From Microvirga lotononidis (lineage in GTDB: Bacteria; Pseudomonadota; Alphaproteobacteria; Rhizobiales; Beijerinckiaceae), in contig NZ_CP141049.1 in assembly GCF_034627025.1 (NCBI RefSeq), positions 124,001 to 188,000 of the forward strand: DNA of 64,000 nt, in the 5' to 3' direction. Both the position numbers and the translations under genes were made by a program. Position 1 is the stretch's first letter; every line of letters starts with the position of its first letter. Shown piece after piece: positions 27,341 to 36,863 of the stretch. The notes under the pieces were generated by a model. The model ran no database searches. It was not told the DNA's origin and saw only the letters and a program-made list of their open reading frames with translations.

Positions 27341-30308
27341 CCGCTTCGAGGAAAGGTGAGCGTGGATTCCGCAGCGGACGGAAGTGCCCGGTAAGAGGCT
27401 CGGTCGGCCAGACATAGTCCCCATTGAAGCTGATGTGCTCCCAGCCGAGCGGTGCGATATGGGCCAGGAGCTCATCCGGCAGGTGCTCGCCACCGGCGCG
27501 GCGCTCGTCAACGGCTCGGCTGAGATAAACCGTGTTCCAGAGGATGATGGCCGCGATCGTCAGGTTGAGCCCAGAGGCGCGGTAGCGCTGGTTCTCAAAG
27601 GTTCGGTCCCGGAGCTCGCCATGGCGATGGAAGAACAGAGCTCGAGCCAAAGCGTTACGAGCCTCGCCCTTGTTGAGACCAGCATTGGTGCGCCGGCGCA
27701 GGGCTGGGTCTGAGATCCAGTCCAACGTAAACAATGTGCGTTCCAAACGACCGATCTCGCGGAGAGCTTTCGCGAGAGCGTTCTGGCGTGGGTAGGCGGC
27801 GAGCCGACGCATCAGCGTCGAGGGTGCAACCGTGCCTGCCCGGATTGAGACCGCCATTCGCAAGACTTCGTCCCAGTTCTCCCTGATGCACTGGAGGTTG
27901 ATTGAACCTCCAATCATCGCGCCGAGGCTGCTGTAATCAGCCCGGTCGCCGGCGACATAGAGGCGGCGATCGGCAAGATCCCGGATCCGTGGAGCAAACC
28001 GGAAGCCGAGAAGATGGCACAGGCCAAACACGTGCTCGGTAACGCCGCCGGTATCGGTGTAGTGCTCCCGGATCGCGAGCGTGCTCTCGTGATGCAATAG
28101 GCCGTCCAGAACATGGAGTGCTTCGCTGGCGTTGGCGGCAATCACCTGAGTGTGGAAAGGCGCGAACCGATCGGAGATGAACGTGTAGAACTTCGCTCCC
28201 GGCTCCGAGCCGTAGCGGGCATTGTGATCGGCGCGGCCTTGCCCATGCCCACCGGCTCGGAAGAACTGCCCATCCGAGGATGAAGTGGCACCATCACCCC
28301 AGACGACAGTGAAGGGCTGAGCATGGATGGCATTGACCAGGGCAGCCAGGCCGGCTTGATACGTCTCGTCCCGGATATGCCACTCCGCCGTCCAGAGCAG
28401 ATGAGAATGGCTGAAGAGGCCGGAGCTTCGCGCCATCCGCGCCAGTCCCAGATTGGTCGCATCCGCCAGAATGGCCGTCTTGAGCGCGACTGGATTCTCC
28501 GGAGGCGCCCCGGATCGAAGATGGCTGAACCGGTCCGCAAAATTCGTCCAGCCGTGGACCTCGGCGAGAAGGTCTGTGATCCGCAGGCGGGGAAGCATGC
28601 TGTAGAGCCGCCGGGCGATATCATCAGCACCACTATTGTGCTGGCGGATCGGGCTGATCGAAAGCCCGGTCGATGAGATGACCGCCTCAGAGAGTTCGCC
28701 GGCCTCAGCCTGCGCTCCAACCTCGCGAAGCCGCCGATCCAGCGTGGCACAGCGCTCCTCACGCCAAGCCTGGAAGCTGTCAGGGATCGCAAGACCAAGT
28801 TCACCACTCTGACGACGGGTGGCAAATGCAGTTTGAGGCAACAGGAAGTCGTCGAACGCCCGGTAGGACCGGCTCCCTTCCACCCAGACATCGCCAGCCC
28901 GCAGCCGGTCCCGAAGGGCGACGATGACACCGATCTCCCAGGTCCGCCGGTCGACAGAGGCGCCTTTCCCAACGAGTTTTCGCCAGGCAGGTGTCATAAA
29001 GGCGGTCGGGACTCGAGCCGGGAGCCTGCGCTGGCCGGAGGCGTAAAGGGTCCGCAGGAGTTCGACTGCGGTAAGCAGGGGATCTGATGCCTTCCACGAA
29101 TGGAACGTGAAGGTCCGAAGGATCATTTTGCCAACCCGGTGAATGCCGGGATAGTGGTCAATGACCTCCGCCATGTTATCCTGCCGGGTGTCTCCTATCG
29201 TCTGATCAATCTCACCCACCAACGTCTCAAGCCCGCGCCAGCCGATGGTTTGCTCGACCGCCATAAGCGGATCGGCTCCTCTCGCCCGAGCTTTCAGCAT
29301 GGCCTTGGCCATATCGATCAGCGCCCGGGCGGCACTGTCAATTGTCTTCGCTCGGCTAACAACCTGCTCCTTGTGCTGGCGATCGGCCTTGCGGAACACG
29401 CTGCCAATCATCTTGTCGAACATCGTGATTGCAGCATCGGTCAGCTCGGCTTCCATCTCGCGGGCGAAGACCACCAGAGATGCAAGCCGCCGCTCACTTT
29501 CCAGACGAGACAGATGCTGAGCGCTGAGGATGGCTGTCTCCCGGGCAATCCCCGCGTAGCGGGCCCGGTGAACGCGCCGCTCGCGATCCGGCTCGACGCC
29601 CAGCGAGCGTACGACCCCTAGTCGCTCCACAATCGAGGCGAGATTCTTCTGAGTTGGCGCCTCTGGCCAATCCCGGAGCCAGGCCAGAGGCGTCCTCCTT
29701 TGGTCCTCAGCCACCTCGATCAGATCATTCAGCCTCGCTCTGACAGTGGAGGTCAGGCCATCAACCAATGATCGATAGGCCCGCTTACGGACTTGCGCGC
29801 GAGCTGTGAGGGCAATCCGCTCGAGTTCTGTGGCAGCAGGTAGGACAACAAGGTTTTCTCGCAGATATGAGACCATGGCGCCAACGATGGCGTCGCCGCG
29901 ATCGGTCCCGATCGCCTCTTCGCGGGCAATCCGCGTGATCGTTGGCTCGTCATCATGCCGGAAGGGCCGCAAGCCGAGATAAGCGTAGAGTTCGTTCAGG
30001 TGCTCCCAGCGAGTTGCTTCACGCTGCCCGTAAACCAGGAAGGCAGATGGGTTGACCTGGAGTTGATGGGCAATGAAGGCCAGCATGTCCTTGGGAGGCA
30101 TTTCCGACGGACTGAGTACGCGGCCAGGGTAGCGCAGGTAGGCGAGATGGACGGCAAAGCCGAGCCGGTTTGCATCCCGGCGTCTTTGCCGGATCAGCGC
30201 CAGATCTTCCATCGAGAACGTGTAATGGCGAACGATTGAGGCGACATCTGACGGTGGGTCGAACAGCGTGGCGCGGGATTGCGGAGAGAGGATTTCGTGC
30301 TTCTTCAT
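27336..30308 (-). CDS. tnpA: Tn3-family transposase TnpA
   Basis: The ~990-residue protein is full length for a Tn3 transposase. The N-terminal DUF4158-like DNA-binding part includes HYTFSMEDLALIRQRR and LAYLRYPGRVL. The C-terminal DDE domain includes WGDGATSSSDGQFFRAG (first Asp), FYTFISDRFAPFHTQVI, and the region around VFGLCHLLGFRFAPRIRDL with NLTIAAIILWNTVYL. It would carry out replicative transposition. The frame is intact. Start ATG 30308 (MKKHEILSPQSR) is typical; a GTG at 30347 is possible. Confidence 0.92.
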   Translation of the reverse strand: MKKHEILSPQSRATLFDPPSDVASIVRHYTFSMEDLALIRQRRRDANRLGFAVHLAYLRYPGRVLSPSEMPPKDMLAFIAHQLQVNPSAFLVYGQREATRWEHLNELYAYLGLRPFRHDDEPTITRIAREEAIGTDRGDAIVGAMVSYLRENLVVLPAATELERIALTARAQVRKRAYRSLVDGLTSTVRARLNDLIEVAEDQRRTPLAWLRDWPEAPTQKNLASIVERLGVVRSLGVEPDRERRVHRARYAGIARETAILSAQHLSRLESERRLASLVVFAREMEAELTDAAITMFDKMIGSVFRKADRQHKEQVVSRAKTIDSAARALIDMAKAMLKARARGADPLMAVEQTIGWRGLETLVGEIDQTIGDTRQDNMAEVIDHYPGIHRVGKMILRTFTFHSWKASDPLLTAVELLRTLYASGQRRLPARVPTAFMTPAWRKLVGKGASVDRRTWEIGVIVALRDRLRAGDVWVEGSRSYRAFDDFLLPQTAFATRRQSGELGLAIPDSFQAWREERCATLDRRLREVGAQAEAGELSEAVISSTGLSISPIRQHNSGADDIARRLYSMLPRLRITDLLAEVHGWTNFADRFSHLRSGAPPENPVALKTAILADATNLGLARMARSSGLFSHSHLLWTAEWHIRDETYQAGLAALVNAIHAQPFTVVWGDGATSSSDGQFFRAGGHGQGRADHNARYGSEPGAKFYTFISDRFAPFHTQVIAANASEALHVLDGLLHHESTLAIREHYTDTGGVTEHVFGLCHLLGFRFAPRIRDLADRRLYVAGDRADYSSLGAMIGGSINLQCIRENWDEVLRMAVSIRAGTVAPSTLMRRLAAYPRQNALAKALREIGRLERTLFTLDWISDPALRRRTNAGLNKGEARNALARALFFHRHGELRDRTFENQRYRASGLNLTIAAIILWNTVYLSRAVDERRAGGEHLPDELLAHIAPLGWEHISFNGDYVWPTEPLTGHFRPLRNPRSPFLEAA

Positions 30309-30517
30309 GGCGGGCGAGTCGGGTGACAAGGCCTCGCCGTGTTGCACATTCCTGTTGCCAAACCGCTTCTATCAAGCCGAGCTCGCGCAAGAGACTTTCA
30401 CACGGATCATGTGTTTCAACGTTGCAGATGCACAGGACGAACTCTGCCAATCACCCATCTGCTCAGAGCACTGGATGCCTGCTGAATGTCCTATGCAGCC
30501 TGTGACGCTCCCAAACT

Positions 30518-30555
30518 CTTAGCGTAGGATTCCGGGAAGATTCTGCGATGACCCC
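30518..30555 (-). repeat. Right 38-bp terminal inverted repeat of the Tn3-family element
   Basis: It is the perfect inverted copy of 27303-27340. It interrupts an IS630-type transposase gene on its right side. Confidence 0.95.
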
Positions 30556-30783
30556 GGCCAGGCCGGAAAGACCTTCCGCCTGATAACGCGCTAACCAGCG
30601 CCGCACCGTCTCCTCGTGCTGGCGCACGATACCAGCGATCTCGGCCGCAACCAGATGACGCTCGGCCGAGAGCAGGATCATCAGGGCACGAATGCGCACC
30701 CGCGGATCAGGACTGATGTGATAAAGCTGATCAAGCTCGCTCAGCTGCTCTGGGCTAAGCGCATCCAGGCAAATGGGGTGCAT
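30556..30783 (-). pseudogene. IS630-type helix-turn-helix fragment, cut by the Tn3-family element
   Basis: From ATG 30783 it encodes MHPICLDALSPEQLSELDQL, then RIRALMILLSAERHLVAAEI and ETVRRWLARYQAEGLSGL, the N-terminal DNA-binding part of an IS630-type transposase. Translation then enters the inverted repeat of the Tn3-family element. The catalytic part is missing. Confidence 0.7.
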
Positions 30784-30837
30784 GGCGGCCTCCCGGCTGC
30801 TCCCACACCCCAACATACCACAGAACTTCCAACGCTG

Positions 30838-32045
30838 TACTTAGTGGTGCATCCGGCATGTTCAGGGGGTATAATCGCGGCTTGCTGGCCTGCGGGCGGG
30901 AGGTGACCCATGACACCGATCTGCTTACGGGATTTGACCGTTGAGGAGTGTGCACGGGTCCAGACTTTGGCTCACGCGCGCACCGCTCCGGCTCAGATGG
31001 TGCAACGGGCTCAAATCATCTGGCGCGCCCGTCACGGCGAGAGCGCATCCGCCATTGCCTCTCGCCTGGGCCTGGATGTCGAGACGGTGCGAAGGCGCAT
31101 CCACCGCTTCAATGCAGAAGGAGTGGAGGCCCTGAAGGATCGGCATCGCTCCGGCCGCCCGCCCACCTATCCGCCTGAGCAAGCCGCCACCGTGATCGCC
31201 ACGGCGCTGATCAAGCCAGAGACGCTCGGGCTGCCGTTTGCCGCCTGGACGCTCGACCGACTGGCCGCCTACCTGCACGAGGTCAAAGGCATTGCGATGC
31301 AGCGCAGCCGCATCGACGAGATCCTGCTCCAGGAGGGCTTGCGCTGGCACAAGCATGAGACCTGGTTCGGCGAGCGGGTCGATCCGGCCTTCGCGGAAAA
31401 AAGGGGGCGATCGAAACGCTCTACACCGCACCGCCTGCGGGCAGTTGGGTAGTCTGTCTCGACGAAATGGGACCGGTGAGCGCGAAGAGCTATGCCGGCC
31501 ATGCCCTGGTGCAGAACCGGACGCGACCAGCCGAGCGGGCGAGACAGGAGATCGACTACGGCCGGCGCGCCAAGGGCTACATCTTCGGGGCGTTTCGCCC
31601 TGCGACGGGTGAGGCCTTCACCCATCCCTATCCCGGACGCGGCGGCACGCACTGGGCCGACTTTCTCGACCACGTTGAGAACTGGATCCCGCGCACGACC
31701 CAGCGGATCTACGCGATCATGGATAATCTGAGCTCCCACCGCACCACCGACGTGCTGCTGTTCCTGCTGGCGCATCCGCGTTGGGAGATGGTGTTCCAGC
31801 CCAAGTACGCGGCTTATCTCAACCTGATCGAGCCCTGGTGGAAAATCCTGCGCTCCCTCGCATTAGCGGGTCGGCGCTTCGAGAGCTGGGAGGAGATCGT
31901 CGATGCGGTTCACTGCTCTACAGTCTACTGGAATGCACACCGCCATCCCTTTGTCTGGGGCAAACGCCGTCGGCATCGGCCTCGCCGCTCGCCCGGCATT
32001 GCCCTCCTGCCGAAGGCGGCATGACTTACCGGATGCACCACTTAG
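30838..32045 (+). mobile_element. IS630-family element, about 1.2 kb
   Basis: The ends share CTTAGTGGTGCATCCGG (left, from 30840) and CTAAGTGGTGCATCCGG (right, read inward from 32045), differing at one base. The left end is preceded by TA, the usual IS630 target; the right flank does not show it clearly. Inside is one transposase in two frames. Confidence 0.75.
30910..32024 (+). CDS. IS630-family transposase in two overlapping frames
   Basis: Frame one (30910-31452) holds the winged-helix domains: MTPICLRDLTVEECARVQTL, ASAIASRLGLDVETVRRRI and WTLDRLAAYLHEVKGI. The second frame carries the DDE nuclease: VVCLDEMGPVSAKSY, YAIMDNLSSHRTTDV, and YAAYLNLIEPWWKILRSLA. Joining them needs a -1 shift at GAAAAAAGGGGG (near 31396), giving AEKKGAIETLY. 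The run of six As before G is a classic IS630-type slippage site, so programmed frameshifting is likely and the element may be active. A simple mutation cannot be excluded. Confidence 0.75.
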
Positions 32046-32094
32046 GTGGAAAGGCCCAGAGACAAGACCAATTGCGCTACAAGGTATCGACTAT

Positions 32095-32364
32095 ATGACG
32101 AAACCAACCATGCAAGTCGAAGACGAGACTGGAGACACTGGTCAGGCCAGCACGCCTCACCTCGATAGGCTTGAAAAGTTGGCTCATGCGGCAGCCACCG
32201 CGGCCCAGGCGAAGCAATGGCGGGCACACAAGAACGGCATGCAGCAGCAGGATGAACCCTCAGACGTGCGCAACCTCAGTCATGATGCGCAAGCGAGAGC
32301 CCGCGCCGAAGAAGCGATGCGCCTGATGATGGCGAAGCCACAAAGCAAACGCCGGAGCCGGTGA
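32095..32364 (+). CDS. Hypothetical protein, 89 residues
   Basis: The product is hydrophilic and rich in Ala, Gln and Lys, with a helical segment RLEKLAHAAATAAQAKQWRA in the middle and a basic tail PQSKRRSR. It begins about 50 bases after the IS630 end. It has no recognised domain and only moderate support. Confidence 0.4.
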   Translation: MTKPTMQVEDETGDTGQASTPHLDRLEKLAHAAATAAQAKQWRAHKNGMQQQDEPSDVRNLSHDAQARARAEEAMRLMMAKPQSKRRSR

Positions 32365-32535
32365 CGATCAGTTTGGCATCAATCATCGTGGGCAGCTCCA
32401 TAACCATTCCAAAGCAGGCATTGATTGCGGTCGTCCTCTAGGATGTTTGAATTGAGAGTCTGTTGGGCTCGCGCTCACCATGGTCGCGCCACGTCGCCCC
32501 GAGATGGCGGACCATCACAACAAAGGAGTATCAAA

Positions 32536-32796
32536 ATGGCAGATAAGAAGCCAAATCCGGCGCTGATGAAGCCGGTTCAGCCCTCGAATGAACTCGTGGC
32601 GGTGGTCGGGTCCTCGCCACTGCCCCGTACGGAAGTGGTGAGCAAAGTGTGGGATTACATCAAGTCCAACAATTTGCAGAACCCTGAAAACAAACGGGAA
32701 CTCCTCGCGGATGAGAAGCTTCAGGCTGTATTCGACGGCAAGAGCAAGGTCAGCATGTTCGAGATGAACAAGCACTTCGCTCAGCATCTCTCCTGA
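32536..32796 (+). CDS. SWIB/MDM2-domain protein
   Basis: The 86-residue protein is a stand-alone SWIB domain: LVAVVGSSPLPRTEVVSKVW, DYIKSNNLQNPENKRELLAD, and FDGKSKVSMFEMNKHFAQHL. In bacteria these occur alone or fused to topoisomerase I and are thought to act in chromatin-like contexts. ATG 32536 follows a strong AAAGGAG site at seven bases. The gene is convergent with an HU protein that has a histone-like tail, which makes a nucleoid role plausible. Confidence 0.9.
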   Translation: MADKKPNPALMKPVQPSNELVAVVGSSPLPRTEVVSKVWDYIKSNNLQNPENKRELLADEKLQAVFDGKSKVSMFEMNKHFAQHLS

Positions 32797-32813
32797 GCAG
32801 ACGCAACAACAGG

Positions 32814-32843
32814 CCCACCCCGCCAGCGTGCCGGCGGAGTGGG
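32814..32843. terminator. Hairpin between the convergent SWIB and HU genes
   Basis: CCCACCCCGCC pairs with GGCGGAGTGGG with one mismatch over an 8-base loop. It can serve both converging transcripts. No T-tract is present. Confidence 0.5.
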
Positions 32844-32875
32844 TGTCGCTTCAGCCATCCGCTTCCAGCTAATGG

Positions 32876-33346
32876 CTAGACAGCCTCCTTGAGCTCCTTC
32901 GCGGGCCGAAAGGCGATCTTCTTGGAGGCTTTGATCTTGATCGGCTCGCCGGTCTGCGGGTTGCGACCGGTGCGGGCGGCGCGCTTGCGCACCTGAAGAA
33001 TGCCGAGACCGCTCAGGCGGATCTTGTCGCCCTTCTTCAAGCTCTTGGCGATCATCTCGATCACTTGCGTCAGCATTTCGTTGGCCTGGCGCTTGGGAAG
33101 CTCGTGCACTTCCGACAGTTGCTCGGCAATGTGGCGCAGGGTCAGGATCGCGCCAGCTGAGGTGCCAGTGGATTTCTTTGCGACCTTGGGGGCTGCCTTG
33201 GCTGACGCCTTCGGTGCTGCGGCCTTCGTAGGCCTCTTGGCAACGGCGTCGGCAGTTTTGGCCGTCTTAGTCGGTTCTGCTTTCGATGCGGCCGCTTTGC
33301 GGGCCGGCGCCTTCTTGGCTGTCGTCTTGGTTGCTGCTTTCGCCAT
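32876..33346 (-). CDS. HU-family DNA-binding protein with a histone-H1-like N-terminal tail
   Basis: Residues 1-65 are almost only Lys, Ala, Pro and Thr (for example MAKAATKTTAKKAPARKAAA), as in bacterial H1-like proteins. Residues ~66-156 are an HU domain: LTLRHIAEQLSEVHELPKRQ, KGDKIRLSGLGILQV and the DNA-binding arm GRNPQTGEPIKIKASKK. The tail should bind DNA nonspecifically and may be acetylated. It is convergent with the SWIB gene. Confidence 0.92.
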   Translation of the reverse strand: MAKAATKTTAKKAPARKAAASKAEPTKTAKTADAVAKRPTKAAAPKASAKAAPKVAKKSTGTSAGAILTLRHIAEQLSEVHELPKRQANEMLTQVIEMIAKSLKKGDKIRLSGLGILQVRKRAARTGRNPQTGEPIKIKASKKIAFRPAKELKEAV

Positions 33347-33600
33347 GGGTGAGATCCTTCTGATGCGCGAGCAATCTTGCAGTCAGTCGATGGGCAAAGG
33401 GTTTGCCGCCCAAGATTGAAATCACCAGAAGGCCGCAGCCTCAATAGCCATGACGGAACGAATTCACAGGATCTTGGGCCAGCACAGGATCCCGTGACTG
33501 ATTGCGCAACAGGACAAAACGGACGAGCAACTCCTGTGACGGGAAGCGCAGGCGACTGGGTTCCGGCCCATTGAGGACTGAAGTGGAACCCGGGCTTGGA

Positions 33601-33972
33601 TCAGGCGGCAAGAAAGAGCTCGTTCTGTCGCCAAGCGGCGCAAACTCGTCGTCCATTCGGGCGTGCGGTCGCGATGCGCTCCTGGAAGCGGACTTGGGCT
33701 TCCTTGAGCAGACGGCGTTTTCGGGCGAAGGGCTGAGAGGCCCTGGCGGTGTCGTTCACAACAGCCGCAGCCGCCGCGTACAAATCAGTTGTTGCGGCAT
33801 CCAGGCCAGGATCTCGCTCGAACAACACCACAAGGCTCGCCAGGTGCTGTCTGAGGAGCGTCTGCAGTTCGCGGAGGTAGGGTAGCTCTCCTCCGAACTC
33901 GATGGCCTTCACAGTTGGCGAGATCAGGGCCAACTTCTCTTCAATTGTGTCGGTGAGTCGTAGCTCCGCCAT
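33601..33972 (-). CDS. Hypothetical helical protein, 123 residues
   Basis: From ATG 33972 the product is rich in Leu, Ala and Arg, with helical stretches such as LRELQTLLRQHLASLVVLFE and PFARKRRLLKEAQVRFQERI. GGAGA lies upstream of the start. No domain is recognised. The codon pattern and the absence of internal stops suggest a real gene. Confidence 0.5.
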   Translation of the reverse strand: MAELRLTDTIEEKLALISPTVKAIEFGGELPYLRELQTLLRQHLASLVVLFERDPGLDAATTDLYAAAAAVVNDTARASQPFARKRRLLKEAQVRFQERIATARPNGRRVCAAWRQNELFLAA

Positions 33973-34517
33973 GAGCAACCGTCTCCAGGTCAGAGGAAGC
34001 CCGCCCAGCCCTTGAAGCACGTAGGAAAGCATGCGCCTTCATGGTTAACCAACGGTTTCAAGCGAGAAAGGAAGGCGGCACCACAAAGGCTTGGCGCCAA
34101 TTCATCGCACTGTGCTCAGGCACACTTGCCTGAGCATGGTCTGCAATCATCTTCCTCGGACGGTACCGACGCCTATCATATGCGCCCTCGTAGGAGGTCT
34201 GGTGCTCGGCCTTCAGCCAGGGTGCTCCCATATCGACAGCTGTTGACGCTGATCAGGCGCTGGGTAGGATGGCGGTATGGTGTTGCAACCGGCATCGCAC
34301 GCGCCCCGACTGGAGTTTGGAAAAGGCTTCAGTTGGGGCGTTCTCAGTCCGACAAGTCGCGATGGCGCCACAGATCGGAGTAAGGAAACGGGCTCCACAG
34401 AGACGCTAATTGTTTGGTGGCGGAACGTTGTTGGGATCAGGTGCGTTGGGCGATTGAGAACTATACTTGGCGCTTCGATGGCTCGCGGCGGCCGCCGCGT
34501 CCTTGGTGGAGGATCTG
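33973..34517. other. Intergenic, no gene recognised; probably holds the left end of the IS481 element
   Basis: No frame is convincing. The IS481 left terminus should lie within the last ~150 bases, but I could not find its inverted-repeat partner. Confidence 0.4.
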
Positions 34518-35504
34518 ATGCACTCCCTTCATCCGCAAGCCCGCACCACCCCAGCTGTTCGCCAGGAGATCGCCCGCTCGCGCGAGCCCACCGGCGTGCT
34601 GGCGCAGCGCTTCAGCGTCAGCACCGAGACCATCCGCAAATGGCGCAAACGTGGGGCGCAGGACTGCCAGGACCACTCCAGCCGGCCGCACAAGCTGCCG
34701 TGGAAGGCCACGGACGAGGAGCGGGCGATCGTCTGTGCCCTGCGCCAGGCCACTGGCTTTCCGCTCGATGACCTGACCTTTATCGTCACGCACTTCCTGC
34801 CGCATCTCAACCGCGATGCCGTCTACCGCATCCTCAAGGCGGAAGGTCTGGGCCGCCTGCCGCCGGCGCAGCAGCGCAAGCGCAAGAGCGGCACGTTCAA
34901 GGACTACGATCTCGGCTTCATCCACATGGACATCAAACACCTGCCGAAGCTGCGGACCGCCAATGGCGAGAGCCGCAAGCGCTTTCTCTATGTCGCCATC
35001 GACCGCTGCTCGCGCTGGGTGCACCTGGCGGTCAAAGACGACGAGCTGACCACCAGCGCGGTCGCTTTCCTGACCGAGGCGGTGCGCGCCTTCCCGTTCA
35101 AGATCACACACGTGCTGACCGATCGCGGCTCGTGCTTCACCGCCGATGGCTTCGAGGACGCCTGCCGGAAGCTGAAGGTGGAGCATCGCACGACCAAGCC
35201 GTACACGCCGCAAACCAACGGTCTCGTGGAGCGCTTCAACGGCCGCGTTCAGCGCGAGGTGCTGGGCATTACCATCGACAGCCACCGGGATCTGGAGACG
35301 CTGCTCAAGGGCTTCAACCAAGCCTACAACCGGAGACGTCAGCGCGTGCTCAAGGGGCGAACACCAGATGAGGTCGTGCACAGCCGCCTGGTTGCTGAGC
35401 CCAAGCTGGCCAACCGGCGCTACAAGCCACCCGATTCAGACGCGTTGCCGCCCGCCCTCCAGGTCGTTGCTGACGCCAAGGAGGTCTCGCATCCAGACAA
35501 CTAA
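34518..35504 (+). CDS. IS481-family transposase
   Basis: The 328-residue transposase begins with a helix-turn-helix (GVLAQRFSVSTETIRKWRKR) and has an rve-type DDE core: FIHMDIKHLPKL (first Asp), DRCSRWVHLA, THVLTDRGSCFTADGF (second Asp) and KPYTPQTNGLVERFNGRVQR (Glu). GGAGGATCTG precedes ATG 34518. The stop TAA lies inside the CTAA that became the target duplication of the adjacent IS701 element. The frame is intact. Confidence 0.9.
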   Translation: MHSLHPQARTTPAVRQEIARSREPTGVLAQRFSVSTETIRKWRKRGAQDCQDHSSRPHKLPWKATDEERAIVCALRQATGFPLDDLTFIVTHFLPHLNRDAVYRILKAEGLGRLPPAQQRKRKSGTFKDYDLGFIHMDIKHLPKLRTANGESRKRFLYVAIDRCSRWVHLAVKDDELTTSAVAFLTEAVRAFPFKITHVLTDRGSCFTADGFEDACRKLKVEHRTTKPYTPQTNGLVERFNGRVQREVLGITIDSHRDLETLLKGFNQAYNRRRQRVLKGRTPDEVVHSRLVAEPKLANRRYKPPDSDALPPALQVVADAKEVSHPDN

Positions 35505-36863
35505 TACTACAGCCGGGTTTCACGTCGGCGTCGGGTGCGCTTGCGCCAGTGACATTCGCAAGCGCGCTGCTGATGCCGCCGGCGCCAGACCGACCAATGC
35601 TCGACGGCCTCAACCGAAGGCGGCTGCTCCCACACCAAGTGCCAGAGCAGACGCCGCACCTCCGGCACGGTGAGCGGCAACAGCCCCGCGGCTTGCGCGA
35701 CGGGGGCTTCTCCCCCCGATGGCGTGCCGGCGCACCACAGTGAGATAGGCATGTGCCAGCATCGATAATGTGATGTGTCGGTGCCAGCCCGTCCACGAGC
35801 GGACCTCGTACTCGTCCAGACCGGTCTCGCCCTTGGCTTCCTCAAAGCAGCTCTCGATCCGCCAGCGCTGGCCCGCAATCCGCACCAGTTCGGCCAGCGC
35901 CGTCTCCTCCGGCGAACGGGTGAGATAGAACGTGAACTGATAGGGGCGTCCCTTCCGGCGCCGGATCAGCAGCCCGGTCTTCCAGCCCGGCACCGGCGGT
36001 GTGCGATACGGCAGATAGGCCCAGTCATACAGCCGCGGGCCCTTGGCCCCATCACCCGCACTCAGGCGTTTCCAGCCCCGGGCCGGCACATCCTCAAGCC
36101 AGTCCTCAACGTGCTTAAGCCCGAGCCGCTGGGCCGAGGTCACGGCCAGCACGTAGCCGCGCCCGTGCGCCTCGATCAAGCGCCGCGTCTGATGGTCGGC
36201 GCCGTACACGCAGTCGCCGGCCACCCACCGGCAGGGCACGCCGGCCGCAAAGGCCCGCTTCAACATCGCTTGCCCGAGCTTCGGCTTGGTGGTGAAGCCG
36301 ATCTCCTCCGGCACGCCTGCTTCCGCGCGCCGGGCCGCATCGAAGGCCCAGGTCTCGGGCAGGTACAGCGCCCGGTCGATCAGCGCATGGCCATGCCGGC
36401 TGGCATAGGCGAGGAATACTCCAATCTGGCTGTTCTCGATGCGGCCGGCGGTGCCGGAGTACTGGCGTTTGACGCCGGCCGACTTGTCGCCCTTCTTGAG
36501 AAAGCCGGTCTCATCCAGCACCAGCACGGCGTCAGGATCGCCGAGATGCTCGACCACATAAGCCTGCAGGTCGTCGCGGACCGCATCGGCATCCCAGTGC
36601 ATGCGTGACAGGAAATCCTGCACGCCATCGGGGCTGGCATCGCCTGCGGCTTCCGCCAGGTGCCAGCCGTTCTTGCGCTCGAGCGGCGCAAGCAGGCCCT
36701 GCAAATAGGCGCGGGCTCGTCGGCGCGGCTCGACCCGGCTGAACCGGGGAGCAAGGCGGCTGCACAGATCATCCAACTGATCGGCCCAACGATGGACCTC
36801 GCTTGTGCGCGTCATGGCCTGACACCTCCGTGTCAAAGACAACGCACAAACCCGGCTGTAGTA
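35505..36863 (-). mobile_element. IS701-family element, 1,359 bp, with CTAA target duplication
   Basis: The ends are inverted copies of TACTACAGCCGGGTTT. CTAA flanks both sides (35501-35504 and 36864-36867), matching the YTAR 4-bp duplication known for the IS701 family. The duplication shows simple insertion at the junction between the IS481 gene and an IS630 element. Confidence 0.9.
35507..36815 (-). pseudogene. IS701-family transposase with a C-terminal frameshift
   Basis: ATG 36815 follows GGAGG at nine bases. The frame has VLVLDETGFLKKGDKSAGV (first Asp), WVAGDCVYGADHQTRRLIE (second Asp), and QRWRIESCFEEAKGETGLDEY (catalytic Glu). Near 35725 the frame should drop one G in a run of six (GGGGGG) to continue into APVAQAAGLLPLTVPEVRRL and end at the TAG at 35507. 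The catalytic domain is whole, so the run may be an assembly error or a late inactivating change. Confidence 0.8.

Larger units (their letters stand above)
27303..30555 (-). mobile_element. Tn3-family TnpA-only insertion element, 3,253 bp
   Basis: Perfect 38-bp terminal inverted repeats, beginning GGGGTCATCGCAGAATCTTC, bound one long transposase gene. There is no resolvase gene and no cargo; only ~210 bases separate the gene start from the right end. The flanking 5-mers, TCAAA on the left and GGCCA on the right, are not a target duplication, and the two flanks belong to different IS elements (IS21 left, IS630 right). The element has therefore either rearranged its surroundings or joined two copies. 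Confidence 0.85.
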
